A stretch of 64,000 nt of DNA, from NCBI RefSeq assembly GCF_030116705.1, contig NZ_JAOTIK010000001.1:4988501-5052500 (forward strand), given 5' to 3'. This document shows, one piece after another, positions 1 to 7,371 of this stretch; within the stretch, counting starts at the first letter, position 1, and every line of letters starts with the position of its first letter. The position numbers and the translations under genes were made by a program. The DNA is from Streptomyces sp. ML-6. GTDB lineage: Bacteria; Actinomycetota; Actinomycetes; Streptomycetales; Streptomycetaceae. The notes beneath the pieces are model-generated. The model saw only the letters and a list, made by a program, of their open reading frames with translations, was not told the origin of the DNA and ran no database searches.

Positions 1-320
1 CCCAGGTCCTCTACCCGGGGCTGCCCGAGCACCCGGGCCACGAGATCGCCGCCAAGCAGATGAAGGCGTTCGGCGGCATGGTGTCCTTCCGGGTCGAGGG
101 CGGCGAGGAGGCGGCGGTCCAGGTCTGCAACCGGACCCGGCTGTTCACCCTCGGTGAGTCCCTCGGCGGCGTCGAGTCGCTGGTGGAGCACCCCGGCCGG
201 ATGACGCACGCCTCCGCCGCCGGCTCCCCGCTGGAGGTGCCGGCCGACCTCGTCCGGATCTCCGTCGGCATCGAGAACGCCGACGACCTGCTGGCCGACC
301 TGACGCAGGCGCTCGGCTAG
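1..320 (+). CDS. Cystathionine gamma-synthase/lyase, C-terminal part (5' end outside window)
   Basis: This is the last ~105 residues of a Cys/Met-metabolism PLP enzyme. The frame is open from base 3. It shows the family's C-terminal signatures: a YPGLPEHPGHEIA stretch followed by FGGMVSF, then SLGGVESLVEHP and MTH, which form the substrate pocket around the cofactor. The family forms cystathionine from O-acyl-homoserine and cysteine, or cleaves it, in the cytosol. The PLP lysine lies outside the window, so synthase and lyase cannot be separated. The stop codon is followed at once by a GGCAAC hexamer array. Confidence 0.9.
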   Translation, partial: QVLYPGLPEHPGHEIAAKQMKAFGGMVSFRVEGGEEAAVQVCNRTRLFTLGESLGGVESLVEHPGRMTHASAAGSPLEVPADLVRISVGIENADDLLADLTQALG

Positions 321-329
321 TCGTCGGAG

Positions 330-370
<41 letters not shown>

Positions 371-443
371 AGCGGGTGCGGCCGGTCGTCCGGGCGCGCC
401 CGCTCTCCCGCAGCGCCCGCCGGCGCGTGCCGACACGCGCCGG

Positions 444-635
444 TCAGGCGTTGGCCTTCTCGTCCTCCAGCGACGCCCGGATCTGCTCGCGCAGCTCGGG
501 ACCGTCGGTGTGCTCGTGGACGGAGACCGCGTGTTCCGCCGCGGCCCGTACGACTTCCTCTTCCTCACCCGCGATGGTGAGCGAGCAGTGCGACACGCTC
601 GGGTGCTTTCGGCAGTCAGCGACTTTCCTGGTCAT
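444..635 (-). CDS. DUF1059 family small protein
   Basis: A 63-residue protein beginning MTRKVADCRKHPS, with a central region CSLTIAGEEEEVV and a charged C-terminus. The N-terminal DCR motif followed by the conserved cysteine and the HAVSVHEHTD stretch match the DUF1059 family of tiny actinobacterial proteins of unknown function. The start at 635 is supported by a strong GAGGAGG ribosome site 7 bases upstream; a longer in-frame extension lacks one. It is monocistronic and convergent with the upstream metabolic gene. Confidence 0.8.
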   Translation of the reverse strand: MTRKVADCRKHPSVSHCSLTIAGEEEEVVRAAAEHAVSVHEHTDGPELREQIRASLEDEKANA

Positions 636-788
636 GGCAGAGCCTCCTCGGCCGATCCCGCCGGTTTCGCGTACCGCGCCGCGAATTCCAGGGTAGTCCG
701 CCCCGTCCGGCACCCCCCGGCCCGTACTCCGGGGCCCATCGGCGCCCCGTATCCCCGTATCCGGCACCCCTCGGTCCGCGTTCCGCGC

Positions 789-1037
789 TCACCAGCCCCC
801 GTTCGGTGTGGTCTCCGCCGGGGGCACCTCCCACGGATGCACGACGGACGCCCAGACCGCGAAGGCCGCCACCGCGGCACACGCCACCAGGAACAGCGCC
901 CGGCGGGCGAACAACTGCCTGCGCAGCAGCCTGCCGCCCCGCTCCGCCGCCCGCTGCGCCAGATCGGCCGGCACCTGCGGATGCGGGCCGTCCAGCATCC
1001 GCCGGACCTCGTCCTCGCGGTCGCCGCTGCGGCTCAT
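789..1037 (-). CDS. Small membrane protein, probable partner of the adjacent sigma factor
   Basis: An 82-residue protein with a basic cytoplasmic N-terminal half (residues 1-45) and one membrane segment at about 46-66, followed by a short outer tail. Its ATG overlaps the TGA of the sigma-factor gene (ATGA), so the two are translationally coupled. By position it could be an anti-sigma or sigma-modulating protein, but it has no HxxxCxxC zinc anti-sigma motif. The functional link is therefore inference from coupling alone. Confidence 0.75.
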   Translation of the reverse strand: MSRSGDREDEVRRMLDGPHPQVPADLAQRAAERGGRLLRRQLFARRALFLVACAAVAAFAVWASVVHPWEVPPAETTPNGGW

Positions 1038-1531
1038 GGCGCCACCCCCAGCGGACCGGGCGGCAGCCCCCACCGCTCCGTGGGCCTGCGGGTGCCGCGC
1101 ATCGTGGCCACCGCACGGTTGCAGATCGCCCGTACCCGTTCCACCGGCAGGCCGAGCAGCGCCGCGGCCTGCTCCTCCGCGACCCCCTCGTACAACCGCA
1201 GCACGAGGACGAGGCGTTCCTGCGGGGTCAGAGGGTCCAAGGGTCCGCCGCGCGACCGGTGGTGCCGCCAGACCTCGTGGGCGAACCGGACGACCAGTTC
1301 GCGCCGGGCACGGTCGTACGGGTCCTCGCCGCGCAGCCGGTCCCACTGGGCGTAGGTGCGCGCCAGCGCGGCCGTGAGCATCCGCCGGGCGCGGGGATTG
1401 GCGCCGGGCGGTCGCAGGGGCTCGGTGGTGAGCAGCGTGGCCGTGTGCAGCAGACGGCCGGCCGCGCCCGCCACGAAGGCCTCGAATTCCTGGGCTCGGC
1501 GCCGCTCCCGGCCCGTCTGGCGCTCTCGCAC
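1034..1531 (-). CDS. ECF-type (SigE-family-like) RNA polymerase sigma factor
   Basis: A 165-residue protein with two parts typical of minimal sigma-70 factors. Residues ~50-95 form a helical region-2-like part. Residues ~105-150 form a region-4 helix-turn-helix with LTPQERLVLVLRLYEG and LPVERVRAICNRAVATM. The N-terminal half is weakly conserved, so it is a diverged ECF/SigE-type factor. A GTG start at 1531 is taken; no ATG fits the frame. It forms a two-gene operon with the small membrane protein, suggesting an envelope-sensing role. Confidence 0.75.
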   Translation of the reverse strand: MRERQTGRERRRAQEFEAFVAGAAGRLLHTATLLTTEPLRPPGANPRARRMLTAALARTYAQWDRLRGEDPYDRARRELVVRFAHEVWRHHRSRGGPLDPLTPQERLVLVLRLYEGVAEEQAAALLGLPVERVRAICNRAVATMRGTRRPTERWGLPPGPLGVAP

Positions 1532-1744
1532 AATCCACCATACGAGCCGCTGCGGGGGCCCGGGTCAAGAGGCGTGCACGGGTCGGTCGTGCCGGTTCCG
1601 GCGGCCCCGGGGCGGACGCGGCGCTTCCGCCCCGGAACCGCCGGAAACCGGCTGCCACGGGACAGCGGAACCGGGCCGGCGACGGCCGGCCGGGGTGATC
1701 GGCCGGGCGGGGTGCGGCCGGCCGGGGTGATCGGCGGGGCGCGG

Positions 1745-2275
1745 TCAGCCGGCCGGGGGCGCCTGGTGCGCGGCCTGGCGGGCGGCCAGCGAGGCGTTGA
1801 ACCGGGTGAGCAGCGTGCAGAACGTCTCGCGCTCCTCGGCCGTCCAGCCGTCCGTCACCTGCGTCATGAGCTCGCGCCGGGAGCTGCGGACCTCGTCGAG
1901 CCGGGCCTGGCCGCGCGGCGACAGCTGGAGCACCACGGCCCGGCCGTCCTCGGGGTGCGAGGTGCGCTTGACCAGGCCGGTGTCGACGAGCGGCGCGACC
2001 TGCCGGGTGACCGTCGAGGAGTCGATGCCCATGCCCGCGGCGAGTGCCTTGACGCCCATCGGACCTTCCTGGTCCAGCCGGTTGAGCAGCAGATAGGCGG
2101 CCCGGTCCATGGAATTGCGCACCTGGCCGACACCGCCGAGGCGGGTCTGCTCGGCACGGCGGGCGAATACCGCCACTTGGTGCTGCAGCGCATCGAGGAC
2201 GTGGTCGGAACCCGTGGATTCGGGGGCGGCGCCCCCGGAAGGAGACGCAGCTGTCGTCATGTCCTGAGGGGGCAT
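1745..2275 (-). CDS. MarR family transcriptional regulator
   Basis: A 176-residue winged-helix regulator. The recognition helix lies at GIDSSTVTRQVAPLVDTGLV, and the beta-wing is HPEDGRAVVLQLSPRGQA. Helical dimerisation segments flank this core. MarR proteins usually repress efflux or catabolic genes and release DNA on binding small phenolic ligands. It is divergent from the threonine dehydratase gene across 186 bp. The start at 2275 (MPPQDM) is chosen, and an alternative ATG lies at 2260. The upstream 1.68-1.74 kb stretch holds three imperfect copies of CGGCCGGGGTGATCGG. Confidence 0.85.
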   Translation of the reverse strand: MPPQDMTTAASPSGGAAPESTGSDHVLDALQHQVAVFARRAEQTRLGGVGQVRNSMDRAAYLLLNRLDQEGPMGVKALAAGMGIDSSTVTRQVAPLVDTGLVKRTSHPEDGRAVVLQLSPRGQARLDEVRSSRRELMTQVTDGWTAEERETFCTLLTRFNASLAARQAAHQAPPAG

Positions 2276-2461
2276 GGCCGGGGGCTCTCTTCGTGCGGTG
2301 TCGGATGGGTGGGGGACAGAGTACGCGGCCCCGGGGCACCGCGTACCGGCCCTGCGCAAACCCGTGGACCGCGCACCAGCGGCACGCGAACCCGGGGACA
2401 ACGGCCCGGAAGGAGCCGGGACATCACGGGCGCAGCCGTGGCGAGCTGCCAGACTTGCGGT

Positions 2462-3691
2462 ATGAACTTCCGCGTCACCGGCCACTTCCCTCCCCTGATC
2501 CTCGACGACGTCCGGGGGGCGCAGAAGATGCTCTCCGGCGTGGCCAGGAAGACCCCCATGGAGGGCAGCCGCCATCTGACCGGGCTCGTGGGCGCGCCGG
2601 TCCACCTCAAGTGCGAGAACCTCCAGCGGACCGGCTCGTTCAAACTGCGGGGCGCGTACGTACGGATCGCGGGCCTGTCCCCGGTGGAGCGGGCGTCCGG
2701 GGTCGTCGCCGCGAGCGCCGGGAACCATGCGCAGGGTGTCGCACTCGCGTCTTCGTTGCTCGGCGTACGGTCGACGGTCTTCATGCCGGTCGGGGCACCG
2801 CTGCCGAAGGTGGCCGCCACCCGCCAGTACGGGGCCGAGGTCCGGCTGCACGGCCACGTCGTCGACGAGACGCTCGCGGCGGCCCAGGAGTACGCGCGGG
2901 AGAGCGGCGCGGTCTTCATCCACCCCTTCGACCACCCCGACATCATCGCCGGGCAGGGCACGGTGGGCCTGGAGATCCTCGAACAGTGCCCCGAGGTGCG
3001 CACCATCGTCGTGGGCGTCGGCGGCGGCGGTCTCGCGGCGGGCATCGCGGTGGCGGTCAAGGCGGTCCGGCCCGACGTGCGGATCGTCGGGGTGCAGGCG
3101 GCGGGCGCGGCCTGCTACCCGCCGTCACTGGCCGTAGGCCACCCGGTGGCGATCGACTCGCCGGCCACGATGGCGGACGGCATCAAGGTGGGGCGCCCCG
3201 GCGACGTGCCGTTCGAGCTGGTCAGGGAGCTGGTCGACGAGGTGCGTACGGTCTCCGAGGACGAGCTGTCCAGTGCGCTGCTGCTCTGCCTGGAGCGGGC
3301 GAAGCTGGTGGTGGAACCGGCCGGGGCGAGCCCGGTCGCGGCCCTGCTGAGCGACCCGAAGTCGTTCCACGGGCCGGTGGTCGCGCTGCTCTCCGGCGGC
3401 AACGTGGACCCGCTGCTGATGCAGCGCGTCCTGACCCACGGCATGGTGGCGGCCGGCCGCTACCTGAGCCTGCGGCTGCGGCTGGCCGACCGGCCCGGCG
3501 CCCTGGCCGCCCTGCTGGCCGCGCTCACCGAGGTCGACGCCAACGTGCTCGACATCGGCCACGTACGGACCGACCCCCGGCTCGGACTCACCGAGGTCGA
3601 GGTGGAGCTCCACCTGGAGACGAAGGGGCCGGAGCACTGCGCCGAGGTCTCGACGAGGCTGCGCGACGCGGGATACCTGGTGATGGGCTGA
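2462..3691 (+). CDS. ilvA: Threonine dehydratase (threonine ammonia-lyase) with C-terminal ACT domain
   Basis: Deaminates L-threonine to 2-oxobutanoate, the first step toward isoleucine, using PLP. The 409-residue protein has the PLP Schiff-base lysine K61 in RTGSFKLRGA, the phosphate-binding loop VGVGGGGLAAG, and an ACT domain from about residue 335 that would carry allosteric control. This compact one-ACT layout matches the actinobacterial form rather than the longer two-ACT E. coli IlvA. No clear ribosome site precedes the ATG at 2462, so the transcript may be leaderless. It ends at a strong convergent terminator shared with greA. Confidence 0.92.
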   Translation: MNFRVTGHFPPLILDDVRGAQKMLSGVARKTPMEGSRHLTGLVGAPVHLKCENLQRTGSFKLRGAYVRIAGLSPVERASGVVAASAGNHAQGVALASSLLGVRSTVFMPVGAPLPKVAATRQYGAEVRLHGHVVDETLAAAQEYARESGAVFIHPFDHPDIIAGQGTVGLEILEQCPEVRTIVVGVGGGGLAAGIAVAVKAVRPDVRIVGVQAAGAACYPPSLAVGHPVAIDSPATMADGIKVGRPGDVPFELVRELVDEVRTVSEDELSSALLLCLERAKLVVEPAGASPVAALLSDPKSFHGPVVALLSGGNVDPLLMQRVLTHGMVAAGRYLSLRLRLADRPGALAALLAALTEVDANVLDIGHVRTDPRLGLTEVEVELHLETKGPEHCAEVSTRLRDAGYLVMG

Positions 3692-3750
3692 CCCCGGCGC
3701 GCCCCGCCCCACGGGCCGGCACCGCGCGTGCGCCCCGGCGCCGCCCGTAC

Positions 3751-3792
3751 GTGTGGGGAGCCCCCGGCTGTCGGGCCGGGGGCTCCCCACAC
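3751..3792. terminator. Bidirectional hairpin terminator between ilvA and greA
   Basis: A perfect 18-bp inverted repeat (arms 3751-3768 and 3775-3792) with a 6-base loop, lying between two convergent genes. No U-tract follows, as is normal for streptomycete terminators. It can serve both strands. Confidence 0.9.
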
Positions 3793-3809
3793 GTTCGACG
3801 GACGAGGAA

Positions 3810-4307
3810 TCAGCCGGTGTACGGCTTCGCCGCGAGGATCTTCACCATGGCCATCTTGCCGTTCGGCAGCTCGTACTCGGCGTCGTCGCCCATCCGCTTG
3901 CCGTTCACGCCGGTGCCGAGCGGCGACTGCGGGGAGTACGTCTCGATGTCCGAGCTCGCGTACTCGCGCGAGGCGAGCAGGAAGGTCAAGGTGTCGTCCG
4001 GGTCGCCGTCGAAGGCGATCGTGACCACCATGCCGGGCTCGACCACGCCGTCGTCGGCGGGCGCCTCGCCGACCTTCGCGTGCTCCAGGAGCTGGGTGAG
4101 CTGGCGCACCCGCAACTCCATCTTGCCCTGCTCCTCCTTGGCCGCGTGGTACCCGCCGTTCTCGCGCAGGTCGCCCTCCTCACGGGCCGCCGCGATCTTT
4201 ACGGCGATCTCCGTGCGCGCGGGACCAGACAGGTACTCCAGCTCGGCCTTGAGCTGGTTGTACGCCTCCTGCGTGAGCCAGGTGACGTTTTCGCTGGTCT
4301 GGGTCAC
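3810..4307 (-). CDS. greA: Transcription elongation factor GreA
   Basis: A 165-residue GreA. The N-terminal coiled coil carries the acidic tip REEGDLRENGGYHAAKEEQ that enters the RNA polymerase secondary channel and stimulates cleavage of backtracked RNA. The C-terminal FKBP-like domain includes SPLGTGVNGKRMGD. A GTG start at 4307 is chosen because GAGGAG sits 7-8 bases upstream; an ATG 54 bases farther up has no such site. It is monocistronic, with a 250-bp upstream region before the DUF4307 gene that presumably holds its promoter. Confidence 0.93.
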   Translation of the reverse strand: MTQTSENVTWLTQEAYNQLKAELEYLSGPARTEIAVKIAAAREEGDLRENGGYHAAKEEQGKMELRVRQLTQLLEHAKVGEAPADDGVVEPGMVVTIAFDGDPDDTLTFLLASREYASSDIETYSPQSPLGTGVNGKRMGDDAEYELPNGKMAMVKILAAKPYTG

Positions 4308-4557
4308 AGGGTGCTCCTCGTCGGTACTGGGAATACAAAGCATCGCCCTACCCGTAAGCATGTGCCCCTACGGGTGGGCGAAACCACGAGCCTAACAATT
4401 CACCGGGGAAAGGGGGAGAAGGTAAAACCTCGGGACCACATATGCGCAGGTCAGAGCAGTCAGAGGCGATTCGGCGCCGGTGCGCGGCGGTCAATGTGCC
4501 GCCGCCGGAGGTCAACGCGACGCCACCCCGCGGGACGGACCGCGGTCCCGGGCCGGG

Positions 4558-4974
4558 TCAGCGTGGCGCACCGCCGTCGGTGGTGCATCCGAGGAGTTCG
4601 ACACTGGTCGCCCTGGCGGTCGTGCGCAGGGACACGACGCGGTCGATGCGTTCCGTGCTCTCGTCGAACCGGAAGTCCTTGCGGGCCACGTCGCTGCCGT
4701 CCTCGTGCTGGGCGCGCAGGGTGCAGTAGCCCTTGGCGTCCTTGTCCTTGCGGATCTCGAGGTGGACGTCGATCTGCTGGTCCGAGACGACCTGGCGCTT
4801 GATCATCTCGGCGCTGATGCCCTGGCCGGTGACGTAGTCGTAGCCGATCCAGCCGACCACACCGAGCAGGACGACGCCCAGCACCGAACCGATGATCTTG
4901 AGCTTGCGGTCCGCCCGCTGGTCCGCGGAGCGGCCGTAGCGGTTCTCCGGAAGCGACTCGCGCACCGCAGCCAT
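4558..4974 (-). CDS. DUF4307 single-pass membrane protein
   Basis: A 138-residue protein with a basic cytoplasmic N-terminus containing NRYGRSADQRADRK, one membrane segment at about residues 27-46 and a 90-residue exported domain with the DFRFDESTERIDRVVSL region typical of DUF4307. Function is unknown. The family sits next to mca in actinomycetes, as here, where the two genes diverge. The ribosome site GGGAGGA supports the start at 4974. Confidence 0.88.
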   Translation of the reverse strand: MAAVRESLPENRYGRSADQRADRKLKIIGSVLGVVLLGVVGWIGYDYVTGQGISAEMIKRQVVSDQQIDVHLEIRKDKDAKGYCTLRAQHEDGSDVARKDFRFDESTERIDRVVSLRTTARATSVELLGCTTDGGAPR

Positions 4975-5071
4975 GATCGTTCCTCCCGTGCCGGGGATCG
5001 AGGAATTTTCCACCCCCCGGTTCGGTCACTATAGAAGCCTGCCCATGTGCCGAATCACTGAGGATCGAGTC

Positions 5072-5953
5072 TTGACCGAGCAGCTGCGACTGATGGCAGT
5101 CCACGCCCACCCCGACGACGAGTCGAGCAAGGGCGCGGCCACCATGGCGAAGTATGTGTCCGAGGGGGTGGACGTGCTGGTCGTGACCTGCACGGGGGGC
5201 GAGCGCGGCTCCATCCTCAACCCGAAGCTCCAGGGCGACGCGTACATCGAGGAGAACATCCACGAGGTGCGCAGGAAGGAGATGGACGAGGCCCGGGAGA
5301 TCCTGGGCGTCGAGCAGGAGTGGCTCGGCTTCGTCGACTCGGGGCTGCCCGAGGGCGACCCGCTGCCGCCGCTCCCCGAGGGCTGTTTCGCCCTGGAGGA
5401 CGAGGTGAAGGCGGCGGGCCGGCTGGTCCGCAGCATCCGTGCGTTCCGCCCCCAGGTCATCACCACGTATGACGAGAACGGCGGCTACCCGCACCCCGAC
5501 CACATCATGACCCACAAGATCACGATGATCGCCTTCGACGGTGCGACGGACACCGAGAAGTTCCCCGAGTCGGAGTTCGGCCCGGCCTGGCAGCCGCAGA
5601 AGCTCTACTACAACCAGGGCTTCAACCGGCCCCGCACGGTGGCCCTGCACGAGGCGCTGCTGGCCCGCGGGCTGGAGTCCCCCTACGGCGAGTGGCTGGA
5701 GCGCTGGAAGGAGTTCGAGCGCGTCGAGCGCACGCTGACCACGCACATCCCGTGCGCCGATTTCTTCGAGATCCGCGACAAGGCGCTGATCGCGCACGCG
5801 ACGCAGATCGACCCGGACGGCGGCTGGTTCCGCGTGCCGATGGACATCCAGAAGGAGGTCTGGCCGACCGAGGAGTACGAGCTGGCGAAGTCCCTCGTCG
5901 ATACCTCCCTCCCCGAGAGCGACCTCTTCGCGGGCATCCGCGACAATGCCTGA
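5072..5953 (+). CDS. mca: Mycothiol S-conjugate amidase
   Basis: Cleaves the amide bond of mycothiol S-conjugates, releasing a mercapturic acid for export and GlcN-Ins for recycling; it is the detoxification arm of mycothiol metabolism. The 293-residue protein has the LmbE/PIG-L zinc site: the HAHPDDE motif (H13, D16) plus H144 in GGYPHPDH. Many features distinguish it from the paralogue MshB, including the HATQIDP segment near the C-terminus. The best start is the TTG at 5072, preceded by GAGGATCGAG; an upstream ATG-open extension runs into the promoter. Its stop overlaps the next small gene by 8 bases. Confidence 0.95.
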   Translation: MTEQLRLMAVHAHPDDESSKGAATMAKYVSEGVDVLVVTCTGGERGSILNPKLQGDAYIEENIHEVRRKEMDEAREILGVEQEWLGFVDSGLPEGDPLPPLPEGCFALEDEVKAAGRLVRSIRAFRPQVITTYDENGGYPHPDHIMTHKITMIAFDGATDTEKFPESEFGPAWQPQKLYYNQGFNRPRTVALHEALLARGLESPYGEWLERWKEFERVERTLTTHIPCADFFEIRDKALIAHATQIDPDGGWFRVPMDIQKEVWPTEEYELAKSLVDTSLPESDLFAGIRDNA

Positions 5954-6191
5954 TATGTACGCGACCCAGGCACTGACCGACCTCGTTCCGCTCGCCGCCG
6001 AGCTCGACAAGAACAAGGTGACCCCCGGCGTTCTCGGCTTCCTCGTCTTCGCGGCGATCGCCGTGGGCGTGTGGTTGCTCATGAAGTCCATGAACCGGCA
6101 CATGGGCCGGGTCGACTTCGAGGAGGCCCCGGACCCGGATGCGGTGGCGGCCGACGCCGCCGTCGGGGCGGGGGCCGCGAAGCAGAAGTAG
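5946..6191 (+). CDS. Small single-pass membrane protein downstream of mca
   Basis: An 81-residue protein with a membrane segment at about residues 28-48 ([19 protein letters not shown]) and a short acidic cytoplasmic tail ending in a lysine. The start at 5946 overlaps mca by 8 bases; a second ATG at 5955 would remove the overlap. Either way it is co-transcribed with mca and conserved there in streptomycetes. Function is unknown. It is the last ordinary gene before the island and would originally have preceded the DUF255 gene. Confidence 0.8.
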   Translation: MPDMYATQALTDLVPLAAELDKNKVTPGVLGFLVFAAIAVGVWLLMKSMNRHMGRVDFEEAPDPDAVAADAAVGAGAAKQK

Positions 6192-6340
6192 CCCGGGGCG
6201 GCACCGGCACGGCCGCGTCCACCCCGTCGCACCGCGCGGCACCCGCCCGCCCCCGGGCCGGCCGGTGTCGCGCACGGTCGTGCCCGGCGGCGAGCACGGG
6301 GCCGGGAGGAGCGCCCCCGCCCGTGTGCCGTCCGTGTGCC

Positions 6341-6551
6341 GCCCCGTGGCGCATGGGCGGGGCGGAGGCGGGTGCGCGAGGATTGGACTCATGGCCAACC
6401 GGCTTGCGCAGTCCACGTCCCCGTATCTGCTTCAGCACGCGGACAATCCGGTCGACTGGTGGGAGTGGTCCCCCGAGGCCTTCGAGGAGGCGCGGCGGCG
6501 CGACGTGCCGGTCTTCCTGAGGGTGGGATACAGCTCGTGCCACTGGTGCCA
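6341..6551. repeat. Left copy of 211-bp direct repeat flanking the accessory island
   Basis: Aligns without gaps to 14626-14836 (constant offset 8285). The core 6371-6551 differs at only 7 of 181 positions. The promoter-proximal 30 bp keeps GCCCCGTGGCGC but is otherwise diverged. The repeat covers the promoter, ribosome site and first 53 or so codons of a DUF255 gene. Homology stops abruptly at the CHWC codons. Confidence 0.95.
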
Positions 6552-6555
6552 GTGA
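6391..6555 (+). pseudogene. 5' fragment of the DUF255/thioredoxin-domain gene
   Basis: Encodes 54 residues ([15 protein letters not shown]... to CHWCQ) nearly identical to the start of the intact protein at 14676, then hits TGA one codon after the CHWC redox motif. The intact protein has histidine where this copy has Q54. It retains its promoter and ribosome site but lacks the other ~620 residues, so it is a truncated remnant created by the island. It marks the left junction exactly. Confidence 0.92.
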
Positions 6556-6582
6556 ACTCACAAACCCAGTAGTCGGCGGTGC

Positions 6583-6990
6583 TTACACGTCTCTGATGAT
6601 CACGCGCTTCCCACAGAGCTTCGACCAGTCGTCCCGGTCGGAGGTCAGGACGATCACGGGGGCCGGGACGCGTAGCGCGAGCGCGGCGACGAGGGCGTCG
6701 ATCGCGTACTTGTGCCCGTGCAGCCCGCCTGCGTCCTGAAGCAGCCCCACTGCGGTCAGGGAGTCCTCCTGGCTGACCGGTTCCACCCGCAGCCGGGAGA
6801 GCACCCACTTCAAGCGCGCCAGATCGGTCTTCCCGTGTACGGCTTCAACAATGGTCAGCGCGGACACGAGGACGGGAACCCCAGCCTGCCGGGATGCCTC
6901 GATGCGAGCCGCCATTCCGCGGTCGTTGCGCAGGAGTAGAGAGAGCGCCTCGGAGTCGAGCACCAGCGAGCGGGCCGGCTGCTCCTTCAC
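6583..6990 (-). CDS. vapC: PIN-domain ribonuclease toxin (VapC family)
   Basis: A 135-residue PIN domain with the expected acidic metal ligands: D12 (VLDSEA), E49 (TIVEAVHG), D98 (YAIDALVAALA) and D118/D120 (TSDRDDW). VapC toxins are Mg-dependent endoribonucleases that cut tRNA or rRNA when the antitoxin is lost. The start overlaps the upstream antitoxin stop by 4 bases, the usual antitoxin-first coupling. It is the first gene inside the left repeat of the island and may stabilise it. Confidence 0.88.
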   Translation of the reverse strand: MKEQPARSLVLDSEALSLLLRNDRGMAARIEASRQAGVPVLVSALTIVEAVHGKTDLARLKWVLSRLRVEPVSQEDSLTAVGLLQDAGGLHGHKYAIDALVAALALRVPAPVIVLTSDRDDWSKLCGKRVIIRDV

Positions 6991-7259
6991 GCGGCGCCCC
7001 GCTCGACATCCTCGGCGTTCACGTATCCGAACAGCTCGCGACGAGCGGCTTCGATCTCCTGCTCCGTGAGCGCGCCGTGCTCCTCCTCGTGGGACGCCAC
7101 AATCTCGGCGAGTCCATCCATGGCGAGCTGGTGCCTGACGGCTTCGGCGACGTAGTTGGACAGCCCGCGGCGGCCGGTTCGGGAGCGGAGCTCGCTGACC
7201 AGCTCGGCGGGCATGGACACGGAGATGTTCTCAGTGGTCCCGGCTCGAGTCTGCTTCAT
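6987..7259 (-). CDS. vapB: Ribbon-helix-helix antitoxin (VapB type)
   Basis: A 90-residue protein whose N-terminal NISVSMPAELVSELRSRTG segment is a ribbon-helix-helix DNA-binding strand plus helix. LSNYVAEAVRHQLAM follows as the second helix. The acidic C-terminal tail (ALTEQEIEAARRELFGY) would wrap the toxin. The start at 7259 is preferred over 7280 because an inverted repeat, TGTAA-N11-TTACA, at 7268-7288 would otherwise lie within the coding region. With the later start it sits as an operator just upstream. Confidence 0.85.
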   Translation of the reverse strand: MKQTRAGTTENISVSMPAELVSELRSRTGRRGLSNYVAEAVRHQLAMDGLAEIVASHEEEHGALTEQEIEAARRELFGYVNAEDVERGAA

Positions 7260-7267
7260 ACCCGAAG

Positions 7268-7288
7268 TGTAAGACGACATCTATTACA
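7268..7288. promoter_or_regulatory. Putative VapB autoregulatory operator
   Basis: Inverted repeat TGTAA (7268-7272) and TTACA (7284-7288), 11 bases apart, immediately upstream of the antitoxin ATG. Toxin-antitoxin operons are typically autorepressed through such a site. The assignment is inferred from position. Confidence 0.5.
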
Positions 7289-7371
7289 ACGAGAAGCCTT
7301 GAGGTATCGACACTGACGAGGGGGTGAGGGCGGAGGCGCGCGGCGGACCGAGGGCGGCCGCGCGCCTCGCC

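Noticed and set aside
789..1037. The sigma-linked membrane protein as a zinc anti-sigma factor
   Set aside because: It lacks the HxxxCxxC motif, so only a positional partnership is claimed.
808..2440. Long plus-strand open frames opposite the sigma-factor and MarR genes
   Set aside because: They are antisense shadows created by high GC, with Arg/Pro/Ala-only composition and no ribosome sites.
6341..6551. The flanking repeat as a site-specific att core
   Set aside because: It is 211 bp and diverged, with the differences spread across it, and no recombinase is encoded between the copies. A classical att core would be short and identical.
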